Below, one piece after another: positions 12,625 through 24,177 of a DNA stretch of 64,000 bases. Every line of letters begins with the position of its first letter. The stretch's first letter is position 1. Below the pieces are notes generated by a model, which worked only from the letters and a program-made list of their open reading frames with translations, ran no database searches and was not told where the DNA came from. Made by a program: the position numbers and the translations under genes. Origin of the DNA: Haemonchus contortus (Eukaryota > Nematoda > Chromadorea > Rhabditida > Trichostrongylidae); NCBI GenBank assembly GCA_000469685.2, contig LS997566.1, positions 24,326,432-24,390,431 of the forward strand, in the 5' to 3' direction.

Positions 12625-15095
12625 TTACACTCTCTTGCTATAACCGTACTCGGTTTCGATTAAGTGCTGTTGAAGAAAGGCACCCAGATAAAGAGGTAAG
12701 GGTACGGTGGCAGCATGAAACAAGGAATGAGCATCGAAAATCCAGAGTATTGGAGGAAAGTCTAGGGTTTCTAGTAGAATGGAACAGTTAGCCCAAACCA
12801 TCATTCCTATTAGCATGCGATCTGATGATGATAATTGACGAAGTGTTCTCCATCGACTAGCAATATATAGCATATACATCACTGTAGTGGCCATGGAAAC
12901 ACCTATGCAACAGCGCATGTTGTAACCGTAGTCGAAGTGCTTCTGGAAATCTTCCTACATTTTGGTTAAAAATGACTTCTTTCGGAAAGAGTACTCAATG
13001 AATGGCAGTAACTGCAGCAGTGTAGTGGCTGCTGTGAACTTTGAATGTGTTCGCTGAGCTTGGTCAGAAGCTGCAAGAATAAGGGCTGCAATCTTTTCAA
13101 TCATCACCAGCTTCAGTAGATGAAAACGATGCACTCACGCCTGTAATGTGCAATATTCAAGTGATGGGTCTCTTTTATGGCCTAAGACCTTCTAAGCGCG
13201 GAAAGTCAGGTCAGTACATACTCGAAAGAGTGCTCAAGCATAAGCATTACTAAACGACCACGAGGCTCTGCAATGCTACCAACATTTTGGCACATTGTCG
13301 CCATAGTACTTGTCACGTCTCTCGCGCGAGTGACAAGAGAGACGAAGATGTTACAGAATGCAGCAGCAAGTGAGTCATACAAGAACAAAAGAACTAACAG
13401 TAGAGTCATGTCAAAAATAATAATCGCATATCGATTGATTTGTATGAAGAACGCTAGAACTGTGGTAACGAGGTCAACGGTCCGCGACTGCCGTGTGCGG
13501 CGAATCGACTACATAAAACCGATCCTCCTGCACGTCCCCCTAATTATCAGCTCTCAGCACCATCCCTTGTGGAGCCATATAATAGCTTCTCCGTCTGTCA
13601 TTTATCTGGTCTGGTCTATAGGGGAAAACATTGCTGACGTGGGGAAGTAGTAGAGGGTGGGGCCTAATTTGTCATCAAGATTGCATCGAGATTGGATGAT
13701 ATGAATGCATGGCGGAGAATATAAGGTCACTTTGTGAGATCAAAGATGGTTTGCGACACCTGAAGCGATCGTTCCGTTGATCCAGTTCGACCCCTCGTAA
13801 AAGGGCCGGGATATAAAACGGATGAAGGATTCCAGGTACACTGCAATAGATGCTTTCGAGCTGATCAGAATTATACCTAGAAGAGGATACAGCAAACAAC
13901 AGTTTCCCAATAGAGCTCAAAAGCAAAATATCGCGTGGGCCAAGGAGCGAGGGAAGTAGTGAAGGAAATTTTCTGTTGGTTTGAGAGGTTTTTTTTTCGA
14001 ATTTGAATGAGCAAGCGATAACTCAATCGCAATCATTGGTGGTAAACGCTTCTACTTCATTTTCCTGTTTTCATGAAATGGATTACGTCAAGCAACTTAT
14101 TAGTGCCACAATACGGCACTCCTCAATATTTAGCACTCACCATCATATGGTATATGTGTCTGGTAAACCATAATAACAATAACGATCCATAAATTGACGA
14201 CCTGAACTCAAAAAGGTGAAAAACAGTTTCGTCTAAAAAATTGAAAGGAACATACATCCACCACATACGATACGTTGACACGCCCAACCAAGAATAGGTG
14301 AAGCAAAATGAGACGTAGGATGCGCAAAGTATGAAGGCGAATGCCGAAAAATAGTCCATGTACTCCGTCAACCAGCAATCTCTTGCGTGAAAAATTGCAG
14401 AACAAAGCCTTCAATTGATATGTAATTTGTAAGACTGCTTTGAAAACGACAAACCGAAGTTCTCGTTACACATTGTCCAAAATCAGACCCTTATAGACCT
14501 AGCTAAAAATTACTATACCACATACCAAGTTACCAGACCAGTGGTGGCGTACAGAATCCAGACATGATTACTGTTTAATTTACGCATTAACTTTATGCGA
14601 GAGTAAAGGAGATAGAATGAATAGAAGTTTAGCAAGGAAAAAACAAACGAAGCTGGCTCCTGAAAAAAAACCTCCCAATTGGGACAATTCGAATTTCACA
14701 GACATAGTTCCGTTTCAATGTTACCTTACCTGAATTACCAGATCTGCTAATCCTAAGAAAGAGATGTGCAAAGCAAGAAAGGGCCATTTTCCATGAAACT
14801 GTGGGACAAATCCATCATGCCTTTTGAAAATATCAACAGTGTTCCACATACAATCATAGCGGCAACTAAACACACTATGGCTCCAAAACGTTTGTTATTC
14901 CTCTAAACCTCCGTGTTTTACGCACCGAAAACAAGGTCCACTTGACCAACCGCAGCTGTCAAAACGTTCTGGACAAGAAAACGACTTCCGACATTCTTCG
15001 GTACAAGAACGATAAGCCCATGAGGCATCTCCTATAGAACCAGACACCTGATATATCCCATATCCGAGAAATAGCACATTAACTAACCAATTCAT
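12625..15095 (-). CDS. pgap-3: Post-GPI attachment to proteins factor 3 (PGAP3/PER1 family)
   Basis: ER/Golgi membrane hydrolase-like protein of the CREST superfamily that remodels the lipid of GPI anchors. Exons in order: 15095-14926, 14865-14730, 14659-14526, 14408-14274, 14201-14141, 12942-12625; phases agree and give 317 residues, usual for the family (~320). Visible: N-terminal signal peptide, a Cys-rich lumenal segment (RSCTEECRKSFSCPERFDSC..RCRYDCMW), then PQFHGKWPF, and several membrane segments. CREST-type residues lie in FHARD..EYMDYF and, in the last exon, FDYGYN and LDFPPILWIFDAHSLFHAAT. Exon 4 could instead end about 18 nt later at a 'gtatgt' donor; the model chosen matches human spacing (57 against 58 residues between MDYF and DYGYN). 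It is the third gene of the seipin-JAMP-PGAP3 array. Confidence 0.93.
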
Positions 15096-15112
15096 CCAGT
15101 GCGCAATTTCAC

Positions 15113-15122
15113 CTTAAACAAA
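15113..15122 (-). promoter_or_regulatory. Candidate 3' splice (spliced-leader) site upstream of PGAP3
   Basis: Minus strand 'tttgtttaag' ends 17 nt before the PGAP3 start codon. A pyrimidine-rich AG this close to the ATG is what a nematode trans-splice acceptor looks like. Inference only. Confidence 0.4.
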
Positions 15123-17639
15123 CCTAATTATACATCTCAATCAGCCCGTAGCCCATCTACATAAAATTCTCCGACCAAGTTTAAGGAAAACAGAGAAGAA
15201 CATGTACACTCGGCTCCCATACACTGTAGGATGGAATCAAAAGACGCGTAAAAAGATATTTATTAGCCAAATTTCTTGATAACATTATCACAGAACATCT
15301 GTACAACTCATATATCTGAATTAATCTACTGTTATAAACTTTTTCAGAGTATACATATTGAAATGTAGTAGGATTCGGCAGCATTGCTACTTAAAAAGGA
15401 TTACTTACCCGTCCTCGAACAATAGGTGAACAAAGATGAGGAAAGAACAACGAACAGAGCTTTCGTTACAATTACACAACAATTTGTCATTGACATGCGT
15501 ATGGCTTGCGGAGATGAGCAAAATCATCCATCAAACAATAAAAAAGTTTTTACAAGATTATCAGTCTCATAGGCACGAGGAAATCACTGGTGCACCTGCC
15601 GGCTATCGGTTCAAACCCTATGCAACTCATACAATCAGTATGCAAGCAGTTATAATACCATCTAGTACCGAGAAACTGCTTCATTATTTGAAAGACTGAA
15701 CAGAATTTCTGAGAATGAGAGTCTAAACATCTGACAACACACTGGGATGACTTATTCCGATGGTCAACACGTAGAAGATGGGCGGGACTGGGACAAATAC
15801 GAGCGACAGGAAGCTCACAACTGAGTCCCTGAAATAAGATTATTCAAGTGTAACTGCATGTATAACGTAACGACGGTTTTAGCCTTTGCTCATAAGTTGA
15901 GTGATTTTAATAGCATTCCTTCGCAGATGAAATGAAAATGAACATTTCAAAAAAAAATCCTTTAGAAGGCTAATAGAGCAAACGCGAGATCATTTGCTCC
16001 CATTCAAAGCGCTACCACTCTGATTGTTGGACCGACGCGGGAGTCACTTCCTTTTCGTGACAAAGGCATTCACAATGATCAATCGGAATCTTAAATATGC
16101 ACACATACATACGTAGATACATTAGCTTTAATTGCCACACTTACAGTGTTACAGGTCGTTGTCCTCGTGTGAACCACATAGAGGATATTATGAAACAACA
16201 AGTCGATATTATTTTGATAGAAAGAACCTTACAAGGGCATGTAGCCCTTCGCCCTCCCCTAACCCATATATGGGTGGTCGGAATATAACAAAGGCGTTGG
16301 TCGCAAGAATGAGCAACACCGTGTGAAACAATGATGATGCAAAAATAGTTGAAGAAGAGAAGACATGCACCTCATTCTTCAAGTGAGGTTTGATTTGATA
16401 GCAAAAATTTATAATACAAAAAGGATTTAAGAAGAAGGCTAGTAAGCCTGATGGACGTGGGTCCGAACTGCGATGAGAAATTATTGTGAAAGGACTGCGA
16501 TTATTGCGGATTCCTAGAGAAATAGCCCCGAAATTTTAGAGAGGGCAAGTAATCTAGATATACATCGAAGTAGAAAAAAATTCAAATTTGTAAATGTATT
16601 CGAAATGGATTGGGAAAATTACTAGCGTTGAAAACTATTTATGAGACTACCCAATATCGGTATCCCCTAAACCAGTCCCACATCGAAGAGGACACTGTCT
16701 ACGCAACATAAATTAGCTCAACGAGCAGGCAAGTAACATTGCAAATGAGCGCTAATGGAGAATTGAGGAAAACCAGCGAGGAGAACGGGAAAACCATCCC
16801 AGAGAGGTGTTACATAAAAATACGATCAGAAAAGGCAGAATGCAAAGGTTAACACTTAATATGAGGGCTCGACATTAGTAAAGTCTCTTTTTCTGGTTCG
16901 ATTAGAAGAATAATGGTGTCACACAAATTGGCGAGTTATAGACAAAACTTTGTTCTTGAGCGGGACTCGAACCCACACTAGTTTAGTTCTATCTGATCTC
17001 GGTGCTCTTATCTCTTACACTACCAAAACCGGTTCCTCACGCCTTGTTAAAGGCACAGTTAACGATACTTTTACGGTGTCTATTATAGCTTCAAAAGAAT
17101 AGTGCAAGTGATAGTCAAGAAAAAGGCAAAAAAGGAGAAGGAAGCGCGAAAACAAACGATTTAGAGAAAAATAAGACTTAAAGAAAAAGTAGTAAAATAA
17201 GGGGCTGGACGAGAGTGCAACAGTAAAAGTTGTATGGATGGGGTATTCAAAAGAGCTGCACGAATGCGTGCCAGTGCATACACCTGGCTGCAGTGACTGC
17301 CTGAGTGCAAGGTGTTAGTCCCGGTACTACATCTCCCCATCCTCTACTACAATTAAGAAATCGTCCGCCTTGGTGCACGTCGGCTAAGCCGTTTTGTGAC
17401 CCTTATTACGCCCTATCATGGCCCGTCAGCGTCCCTTGAGCTATGCTTGGAAGTCCTGAAGAGGAATCTCAGAACCATTTCTATCACGAACCATGCCTTT
17501 ACTTGCTTACATGCTGTAGCTTATCAGCGTTCACACGTACAACAAAAACGATCAGATAGTTTCATGAGGTTGCGATGGGATATCGCGTAGTGCGGCGAAA
17601 TAATAGTATTTAACAAAACAACGAGTCAAAACAACGGTG
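15123..17639. other. Intergenic PGAP3-JAMP
   Basis: About 2.5 kb without a supportable gene. It holds a tRNA-like relic (16955-17050, listed separately). The block at 17041-17070 ('ttaaaggcacagttaacgat') recurs near 46064-46083, so part of this spacer is dispersed-repeat sequence. Confidence 0.5.
16955..17050 (-). repeat. tRNA-like relic, probable SINE head
   Basis: On the minus strand it reads 'ttggtagtgtaagag' (A-box-like), then 'agagcaccgag', then 'gggttcgagtccc', a good B box. The ends do not form a proper 7-bp acceptor stem and the anticodon arm is not convincing, so I call a tRNA-derived repeat rather than a working tRNA gene. A block with the same 'agagcaccgag' occurs on the minus strand at about 38960-39000. 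Confidence 0.45.
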
Positions 17640-20600
17640 CTATAATAAATGTCTGCCATAAGTAAACGATAGCAAAAACATCAAAATAATAGCAACTCAC
17701 TTCTGTGCCGAGATGGCCAGCAGAGAAAAAGCCAAAAGGGTCATGTTGACAGCAAGCATCACCATATGCATCGGCGAGGTGCAAACCACTTCTTAAAAAA
17801 GGAACAAGTTTTGAAACGTTTTAAAGTAAGGGCTCAGCCGTGCATAGGCATTTGAGTGAAGGCGCAAACCCAAAGCTCACCAATGTCATAGGCAGTATAA
17901 AAGAATGGTAAACTTTGTGGGCGGGAAGTATCAAAGATAGAGTGCAAAACAGTAAAAGACATTACATATCGCATATATCGGGCTTTCAAGAAGTAGCAAC
18001 TCAGAAATTGTCCCGAAACATACTGTGACCTGGTGAGAGTCTCTCGTTTGCCTCTGACAAGGACTGAGAGAGTAGGAATTAGGTAAGAATAAGAAAACAA
18101 TGATAACGTTGCTATATACTTTTTTGTCAACTGCGTTATGGAGTTTCCTATTCCTATTTCCTCTATTTTGAGTATAGCAACGTCACCAGTAACCCTCGAT
18201 TATCTTGCCGTGTAGGATTCCATAGTCAAAACGTAATTATAACACCAAGGGAGAAAAGACAGTGAAACGCACTTGCGATTTCCTTCATCGATATTTTGCC
18301 TTCTGCAGCTAAATGTACTGCATTTGCGCATAAACTCCACAACATCACGATGTACGGATAAGACTGATAAAGTACACCAGCCTGTAATGAAGCGCTTAGT
18401 AACAATAAAAAGAGAGAAACAAAAGTTCTTTGGGAACAAACGTTTATTAATAAATTGTATGCGATTCGTTTCGCCTCTGAATTAGACGAATCACTTCGTT
18501 TTTCACCTACCCCCGAGGCTCATCGGTGATAAGGGGTAGGTGAAAACAATTAAAATTTATGAGTAGCGGTTAAAAAAAATAGTACCCTAAAATTCCATAG
18601 ATAAGAGCGGGTGAGCCTACCGGTGAAAAATGAATTGGAAAAAATCGAAATTGAATGCAGTCACCCCTCTAACTTGATGGATGGGTAAATTAAACCTCGA
18701 GAAAGAAGTTAAGAAGAAGCTCCGCTCCTCAACTCTAAACCCCGCCCACTTAATAAACAATTCATGTAGAAAAACAGCGATTTTTACGGATCGCTGTTTT
18801 TTTATATAAATTGTTTATTAAGTGGGCGGGGTTTAGAGTTGAGGAGCGGAGCTTCTTCTTAACTTCTTTCTCGAGGTTTAATTTACCCATCCATCAAGTT
18901 AGAGGGGTGACTGCATTTAATTTCGATTTTTTCCAATTCATTTTTCACCAGTAGGCTCACCCGCTCTTATCTATGGAATTTTAGGGTATTTAGAAAAAGA
19001 TTAAGTATTAAAAAATAGTACTTAACTTAAAAGAAAATATATGAATCATTAGTATGGTTTGTTAAAAAACCTAGACCTTAACAAATATAAACATTACTCA
19101 CCAGAAGAGCATGTACAACAGCAATTTTCGGAATAGAAAGTAGAGCATAGTAAAATGCTTTTGCATCTCTATTTCGCTTCAAAACGAATACATAGAGTAT
19201 CGAACGGCAGCAAAGGACAGAAATCAAAAGAAACAGCAAGTACATGAAAGGCAGGGAGTACCTAAAAAAAGTTTCGGCAGGATGGAAATTTTTCGAGAAA
19301 AATATATTTGCACATGCAAGCATCAACTCACAGGGGAAAAACCACTTCATAGGAGCACCGCATCGGTTTAACATGATTAATCATGGGATTGTAAAACTCA
19401 GGATACCTTAACGAAGTTAATAATCACTGAAAATTCGAAAGCATTACTGTAACTGGAAGTTTTCTATAGCAGCCCTTCGAGTTCGGCAAAAAGTGCTGGA
19501 AAACAGGCCAGTAAGCATATCCAGAGCTTCAGAAGTGGAGCTGTCAATTTAATTACCAGCAACGCTAGCAGGATTTCTGAACAAGTAGGTAGCCTCACAT
19601 TGAATTTTTCCCGTTCTGATCGATCCACTCTACCACAATCACGGTACATACTACGATATAGGTGCATGGTAAGTATGACGCAACTTTGATGGCATGATTG
19701 TGGGGTCAGCGCTTATTTTGATAGCTGATTACATTCCACCTACCTACATAGCACAAAAGGAGACCCTTCAAATACACACATCAAGAAGCCAGTGACAAAA
19801 ATTTGAGTGTCTTAATCACGACCAATCTTACCATGAAGCAAGGTGCTGACTACACAACATCGCTCAGTGAAAAGATGTCGCGACGACAAATCAATCAATT
19901 CATCACGCCTGACGGAAACTTCTAGCACGCTTATGTTTAGGATTAGAGAATCATGTCAAAAAAGAGCTTCCAAAGAAAAAAAAACAAGCAGTGCGCCCAA
20001 AACCTCAACCTGGACGAAGGGTTTCAAACTTGAACCTATGAAATGTAAATGGCCGGACAAAAATTTGACAAAGTGATTGCGGTCCATTTTCATCAAATGA
20101 CTAGCCGAATGGGTATCGATGAGCATGCGTGATGGGGGTTGGGAATAAGAGGGTGACTAATACCTCTTCGCTTCAACATCAGGCTACCAGAGTGGAAAAG
20201 GATAAGACGGTTTCAATCAAAGTGATCAAAAAACTATTGCTTTCCATTAAAAGCCGTGGATTAGAAATGGGTTGCACCAATGAGCGAGTACTATTTTAGA
20301 AATGCAGTTTAAGGATACAGTTTAGGGCAATTGAAGGTGCATTATCGAAGGGAGAAAGCAGAAGTCGGTGAAGAAGGCAGTGAGAAAATTTGCGGAATTC
20401 AGTAAGTGTAAAGACTTTTACACGTAGTGGAAACAGGGAATAATGCGTAGGGAAATGGGGAGATCACCAGAAGTGGTAACGAAGGGGCACTCGAACAAGA
20501 TTTCAGTCGCGCTACTGCGCAAAGAGCTCGCTACGGAAAGGTGCCAATCATTGCCTTGGACTGTCCCCATAGGGCAGACTAACTGTTTGGATTTTCAACG

Positions 20601-23224
20601 TGTGTGCTCTAATGTGAACTTGCCTTTAAAACAAGTGCGCTTTTGGGTATAAAAGGAGACAAACCGGTATTCGAGTCCTTACCTCGCTCCATTTGAGCTG
20701 TTTTCGACCCGATAACGCCACGTATGCCACACCCGGAGGCCACAAATTTTTTATGGTTAACAGGAATCCCAGAAAGCGCTTTTAATGTGAACTGTGCTTT
20801 TCAATGGACTATTTTTCTAAGTACTGCGAAGTCCATAGAAAGCCGAAAACGAAGACAGGTCGCGTCGATCAGCGCACACGTTCGGGAAATTAAGTATTAA
20901 GCCGTTGGTAACTGACTGACATTGTAATAATTAAGTTATTATATTATAAGCCCCCTACTATCGACATCTGCACGACCAAAAATTGTAGGAATGGATTGCA
21001 AGGCATCCGAAAAGAGAAAAAAGTAGAATTCACTTACCATTCCTTTATGCTTGATCGAGCACAACCCCAGACCACGAAAGAAAGCCTCGGCGGAAATACA
21101 AGCACGGCAGCAACTGATGCAATAATACACTCGAAAACGCAGCATAAATGTTCACACAACTCGTGTACACGTGAACTGAAGAAAAAATAAATCACACTGA
21201 CGATAACCGAACGATTAACGACCATAAAAAAGTGAAAATCTTAGGTTCAAGGCTTCGGTACCACAAATGGTTTTTTATGGTGGAACAATTATTTCACTGT
21301 CTTTTGTATAAGTTCTAAAGATCTAAACACGCTTTGGAACGTTTTACTATATTGCCAAAGTCAGAGACTAACCCATAACTACTTCAGCTTGAAGCAACAA
21401 TCTAGCAACGCGCTACTCACGTCAATTCCACCAACAGTGGGCGCTTGTTGAACTCTGGGGCAACGAAAGAAAAGAGGCTGTACGGCTATGCGAACATTAT
21501 TAGTTTTGTCGCGTATTTCGCTGAATCTCGCTCCCACAGTCAATCCTTACACTGTGGGGACATACACAAGTTCGGGGTCATTTATTAAGTCATGTTATGC
21601 ACTCGCTCTTGTATAGCATGCATGGATTTCGGAGCTTTATTCAAAAAATGGAAAGGTTTTTTCTCTAAGAAATAATCTTTAAGGCCAACATCGCATATTT
21701 ATGGTCAAATTTATAAACAGCATGGCCTTCTTCAAGTGTTTACGGAGTTCCCATCCAGATCTTATTCCACACGAGCACATAATTGTTCCTCCACTTCTCT
21801 AATGTAGGTAGCATCAAATGCTGAGCATTGAAGCTGGCGAACAACAGCGCAGGCATAAAAACGAATTTCGTTCAAGACGAAATCATATGTTTATACAGCG
21901 ACGTTCGATAAATGCTGGCTCTGCTGGAACGTTTTTTTATGGATGCGCTGAATTGGTCTTATTCCAACATAAAAACCTACTTGGTACCGAAGCATTGAAC
22001 GCCCAATGAGACCTCCATTACACAAGTTCCAAAAAAGACGAACATGGTGGTCAATTGATCATAATTCGAGAGTTCAGAACCAAGATAGGAGAGGAACTCT
22101 TGTTGATGTAACGATTAAAAGCCACTCACGTGTTTTTTGGAGTATGCCAGTGCACACAGAAACAGTGCACGAGTAGAGGAAGTATTGCCATAAAAAGTAG
22201 GAAAAGCCAGTCATATGGGGACAGCTCCGCTTGACACGGAGAGCAAATGCGGTGGTCTATCGCACCACTGCCCCATTTGCAGGGCTGAAATAACAAAAAG
22301 AGCATTAATCAAAATAGGAACAACAGGGACTAACAATCTCAGCCGGCTTAAGCGAAGTTGTTTTTCACAAGGTTGGTTAAGCCGGAATAGGCCAAAGTCG
22401 AAACCACCATTCTCCTACTATATGAACCAGTAAATTATCATGTCTGTTTTCGTTTTTTCGCTCTCCTACTCAGCAAAATGTGACGAAAGCGCGTGAGAAA
22501 GTGAGGAGGGCGAAATGAAAACCCAACGCTAAAAGGCTTAGGGAGTTTAATGACTGACACTGTGATTTCGATTAACACCAAATGGAACTGGCAAGTTTTG
22601 AATTAGTTGGAGTAGACACCACAACCGTATCCTATTGAGTTCAGAAAATATGAAATGGTGAAAGTGACAGTTTTACTTTCGAACGATTCAGTGAAAAAAG
22701 ATGACATTGGCGAAGCCGCGTTTTGCTTCTCCAATGTTATCCACTTTCACTGAATCGTTCAATAGTAAAGCTTTGCTGCATGTTACATCTGCGATTACGG
22801 TGATACCAACCCTATCCTTTCCCATCAACAGCCGAAGGTAATCTAAGATAGATGCTGATAGAGCGCGCAGAGAAAAGTGGTCGTCATCCCACAAAGTTTG
22901 CGAACTATGAACAAAACTTCGTATCTGAACCCGTAGTTGTGCTTTCCGAACACAAGTGCGGATTCCTCTTCTGTTTTCGCCCCATTTTATACTGTACTGT
23001 TACGATTTTCTTTCAGATAACGCACGACACATCAATTACTTTTCACAATTTTCAGCATCATCAAGGAGCCATAACCGAAGAACTATGAAACTCACGCCAC
23101 ATTCCGACCATTGAGTTTCCGTTCCACTGCTATTTCCAATAGGTAGCTTATAGCGACCACAGAATCCATGACACAAGGATGGAAGCGAGGCAGCGTCTCC
23201 GAGCAACGGACCTGGGGACACCAT
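17640..23224 (-). CDS. jamp-1: JNK1/MAPK8-associated membrane protein (JAMP/JKAMP)
   Basis: Multi-pass ER/plasma-membrane protein that, in other animals, brings proteasomes to the ER for ERAD and binds JNK1. Exons: 23224-23096, 22284-22130, 21175-21038, 19406-19332, 19261-19102, 18381-18277, 18022-17881, 17791-17701, 17652-17640; phases fit, 335 residues (human ~311). Matches to the family in order: FCGRYKLPIGNSS..SECG; CSPCQAELSPYDWLFLLFMA; CVFECIIASVAAVL; WYPEFYNP..CSYEVVFPLYS; KAFYYALLSIPKIAVVHALL; QSYPYIVMLWSL; then weaker C-terminal helices. The donor after exon 6 would be GC (gcaagt). The 13-nt last exon is a guess; the C-terminus may differ. Start chosen at the Met a short distance before the Cys-rich region, as in human. 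Introns carry a 400-bp palindrome and a hairpin. Confidence 0.9.
18583..18988. repeat. Near-perfect ~200-bp-arm palindrome (fold-back MITE) in JAMP intron
   Basis: Sequence from 'taccctaaaattccatag' (18583) runs to about 18782, then after a ~7-nt loop (ttttacg) the exact inverse runs to 18988 ('ctatggaattttagggta'). I see only a handful of differences between the arms. It lies in the JAMP intron between 18381 and 19102, so it is transcribed and would fold into a long dsRNA. The arms contain 'ccccgcccactta', a motif like those in the Helitron arrays of this window. Confidence 0.9.
19843..20720. repeat. Degenerate dispersed repeat in JAMP intron
   Basis: The stretch around 20485-20535 (gggcactcgaacaagatttca ... 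gcgcaaagagctc) resembles 46255-46305 (ggggtattcgaacgagatttca ... acgcaaagagctg), with a weaker echo at 17240-17270. Similarity is patchy and I cannot fix the ends; no coding capacity is evident. Confidence 0.4.
22672..22771. ncRNA. Pre-miRNA-like hairpin in JAMP intron 1
   Basis: The arm at 22681-22716 (gaacgattcagtgaaa ... attggcgaagc) pairs with 22725-22760 over about 31-32 of 36 positions, counting one G-U, around an 8-nt loop (cgcgtttt). A further block (tttact/agtaaa) extends the stem outward to roughly 22672-22771. Size, small loop and scattered mismatches suit a miRNA precursor; a tiny inverted-repeat element is equally possible. I recognise no known mature miRNA in it. Confidence 0.4.
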
Positions 23225-24177
23225 TGACACCTTGTGAGCTCCGAGGCGCACATTACAGCATCTAAATACTGTTTTACTATATTTGAACGTCATATAGGAA
23301 GACTATTTTGTGCGCTTATTCCGATAACAAGGGGATCCCATCGAATCATGTATATAGACAAATAAAAAGCATAACGAAGAAAAACCTGGTCCACCCTACC
23401 AGGCATTTATCTTTAAACCGTCCTTTTTTTAGTTGCGTTTTTCTGAGCTAGAACGATGCAATGCACTTTGTGGATTTACACAGAATTTGAAGGGAAGAGA
23501 AATCCAAATGTAATTCATGTTGTTCAGCAACATAAGCAGAAAAAAAAACAGTAGTGAAAGGGATTTTGCAAAGAGAAAATGAATGTAAGCAAGGTCTTGA
23601 ATATTGCTGACCTCTTTCCAAAACTAATACAGAACCCTTTTTATAAACAATGAAGTAAGAAAAAATACACTTCACGAGCTTTCCCACTGTTGGAGCATAT
23701 AACTTAGACTGCGCTTAGAAAGCAGAAAGCGCTAGAAGCACACTAAACCTGCGATTACACAAAAGCCCGTGCTAATATGAGCACTTCCTGAAGAATTCGA
23801 GTGGACTGGAGACCCGTAACCCGTTTCAGACGGGCAAAAGATTGGACAAGGAGAAAAAGAAAAAGCAAACAATAAACATAAATTATTTGAGCGAAGCAAC
23901 ATAGAATGGACATAGATAATTATCGTATAGAAACGATTTCAAAGCACAAGTCAAATGAAATCTAAATCTTTATACAGACAAATATTCAGAATATACAAAT
24001 ATAGTACATCGTTGGAGTTTGGGATAAAACTCTCGCAACCAGCTCTAAAACGTATAAGGTTGAAGAAAAATTATAATCTTTTTACATGATATTAACTGCT
24101 AGATCGGAAATTTGTAACAAGAAAAACTACCGGTACTCTAATAGACACGACTAAAATGATTAAACTCTGGAAACAGC
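23225..24177. other. Intergenic seipin-JAMP
   Basis: About 950 bp between the seipin stop and the JAMP start, both on the minus strand. No exon found. A minus-strand 'cagtatttag' near 23261-23270, about 37 nt before the JAMP start, could be a cis or spliced-leader acceptor. Confidence 0.5.

Noticed and set aside
13309..13345. Hairpin cttgtcac...gtgacaag in the PGAP3 intron
   Set aside because: Stem is short and partly a gaga/tctc low-complexity match; not distinguishable from chance.
16955..17050. Functional tRNA gene
   Set aside because: A and B boxes are present but the acceptor stem does not pair properly and the anticodon arm is unclear; it fits a tRNA-derived repeat better.
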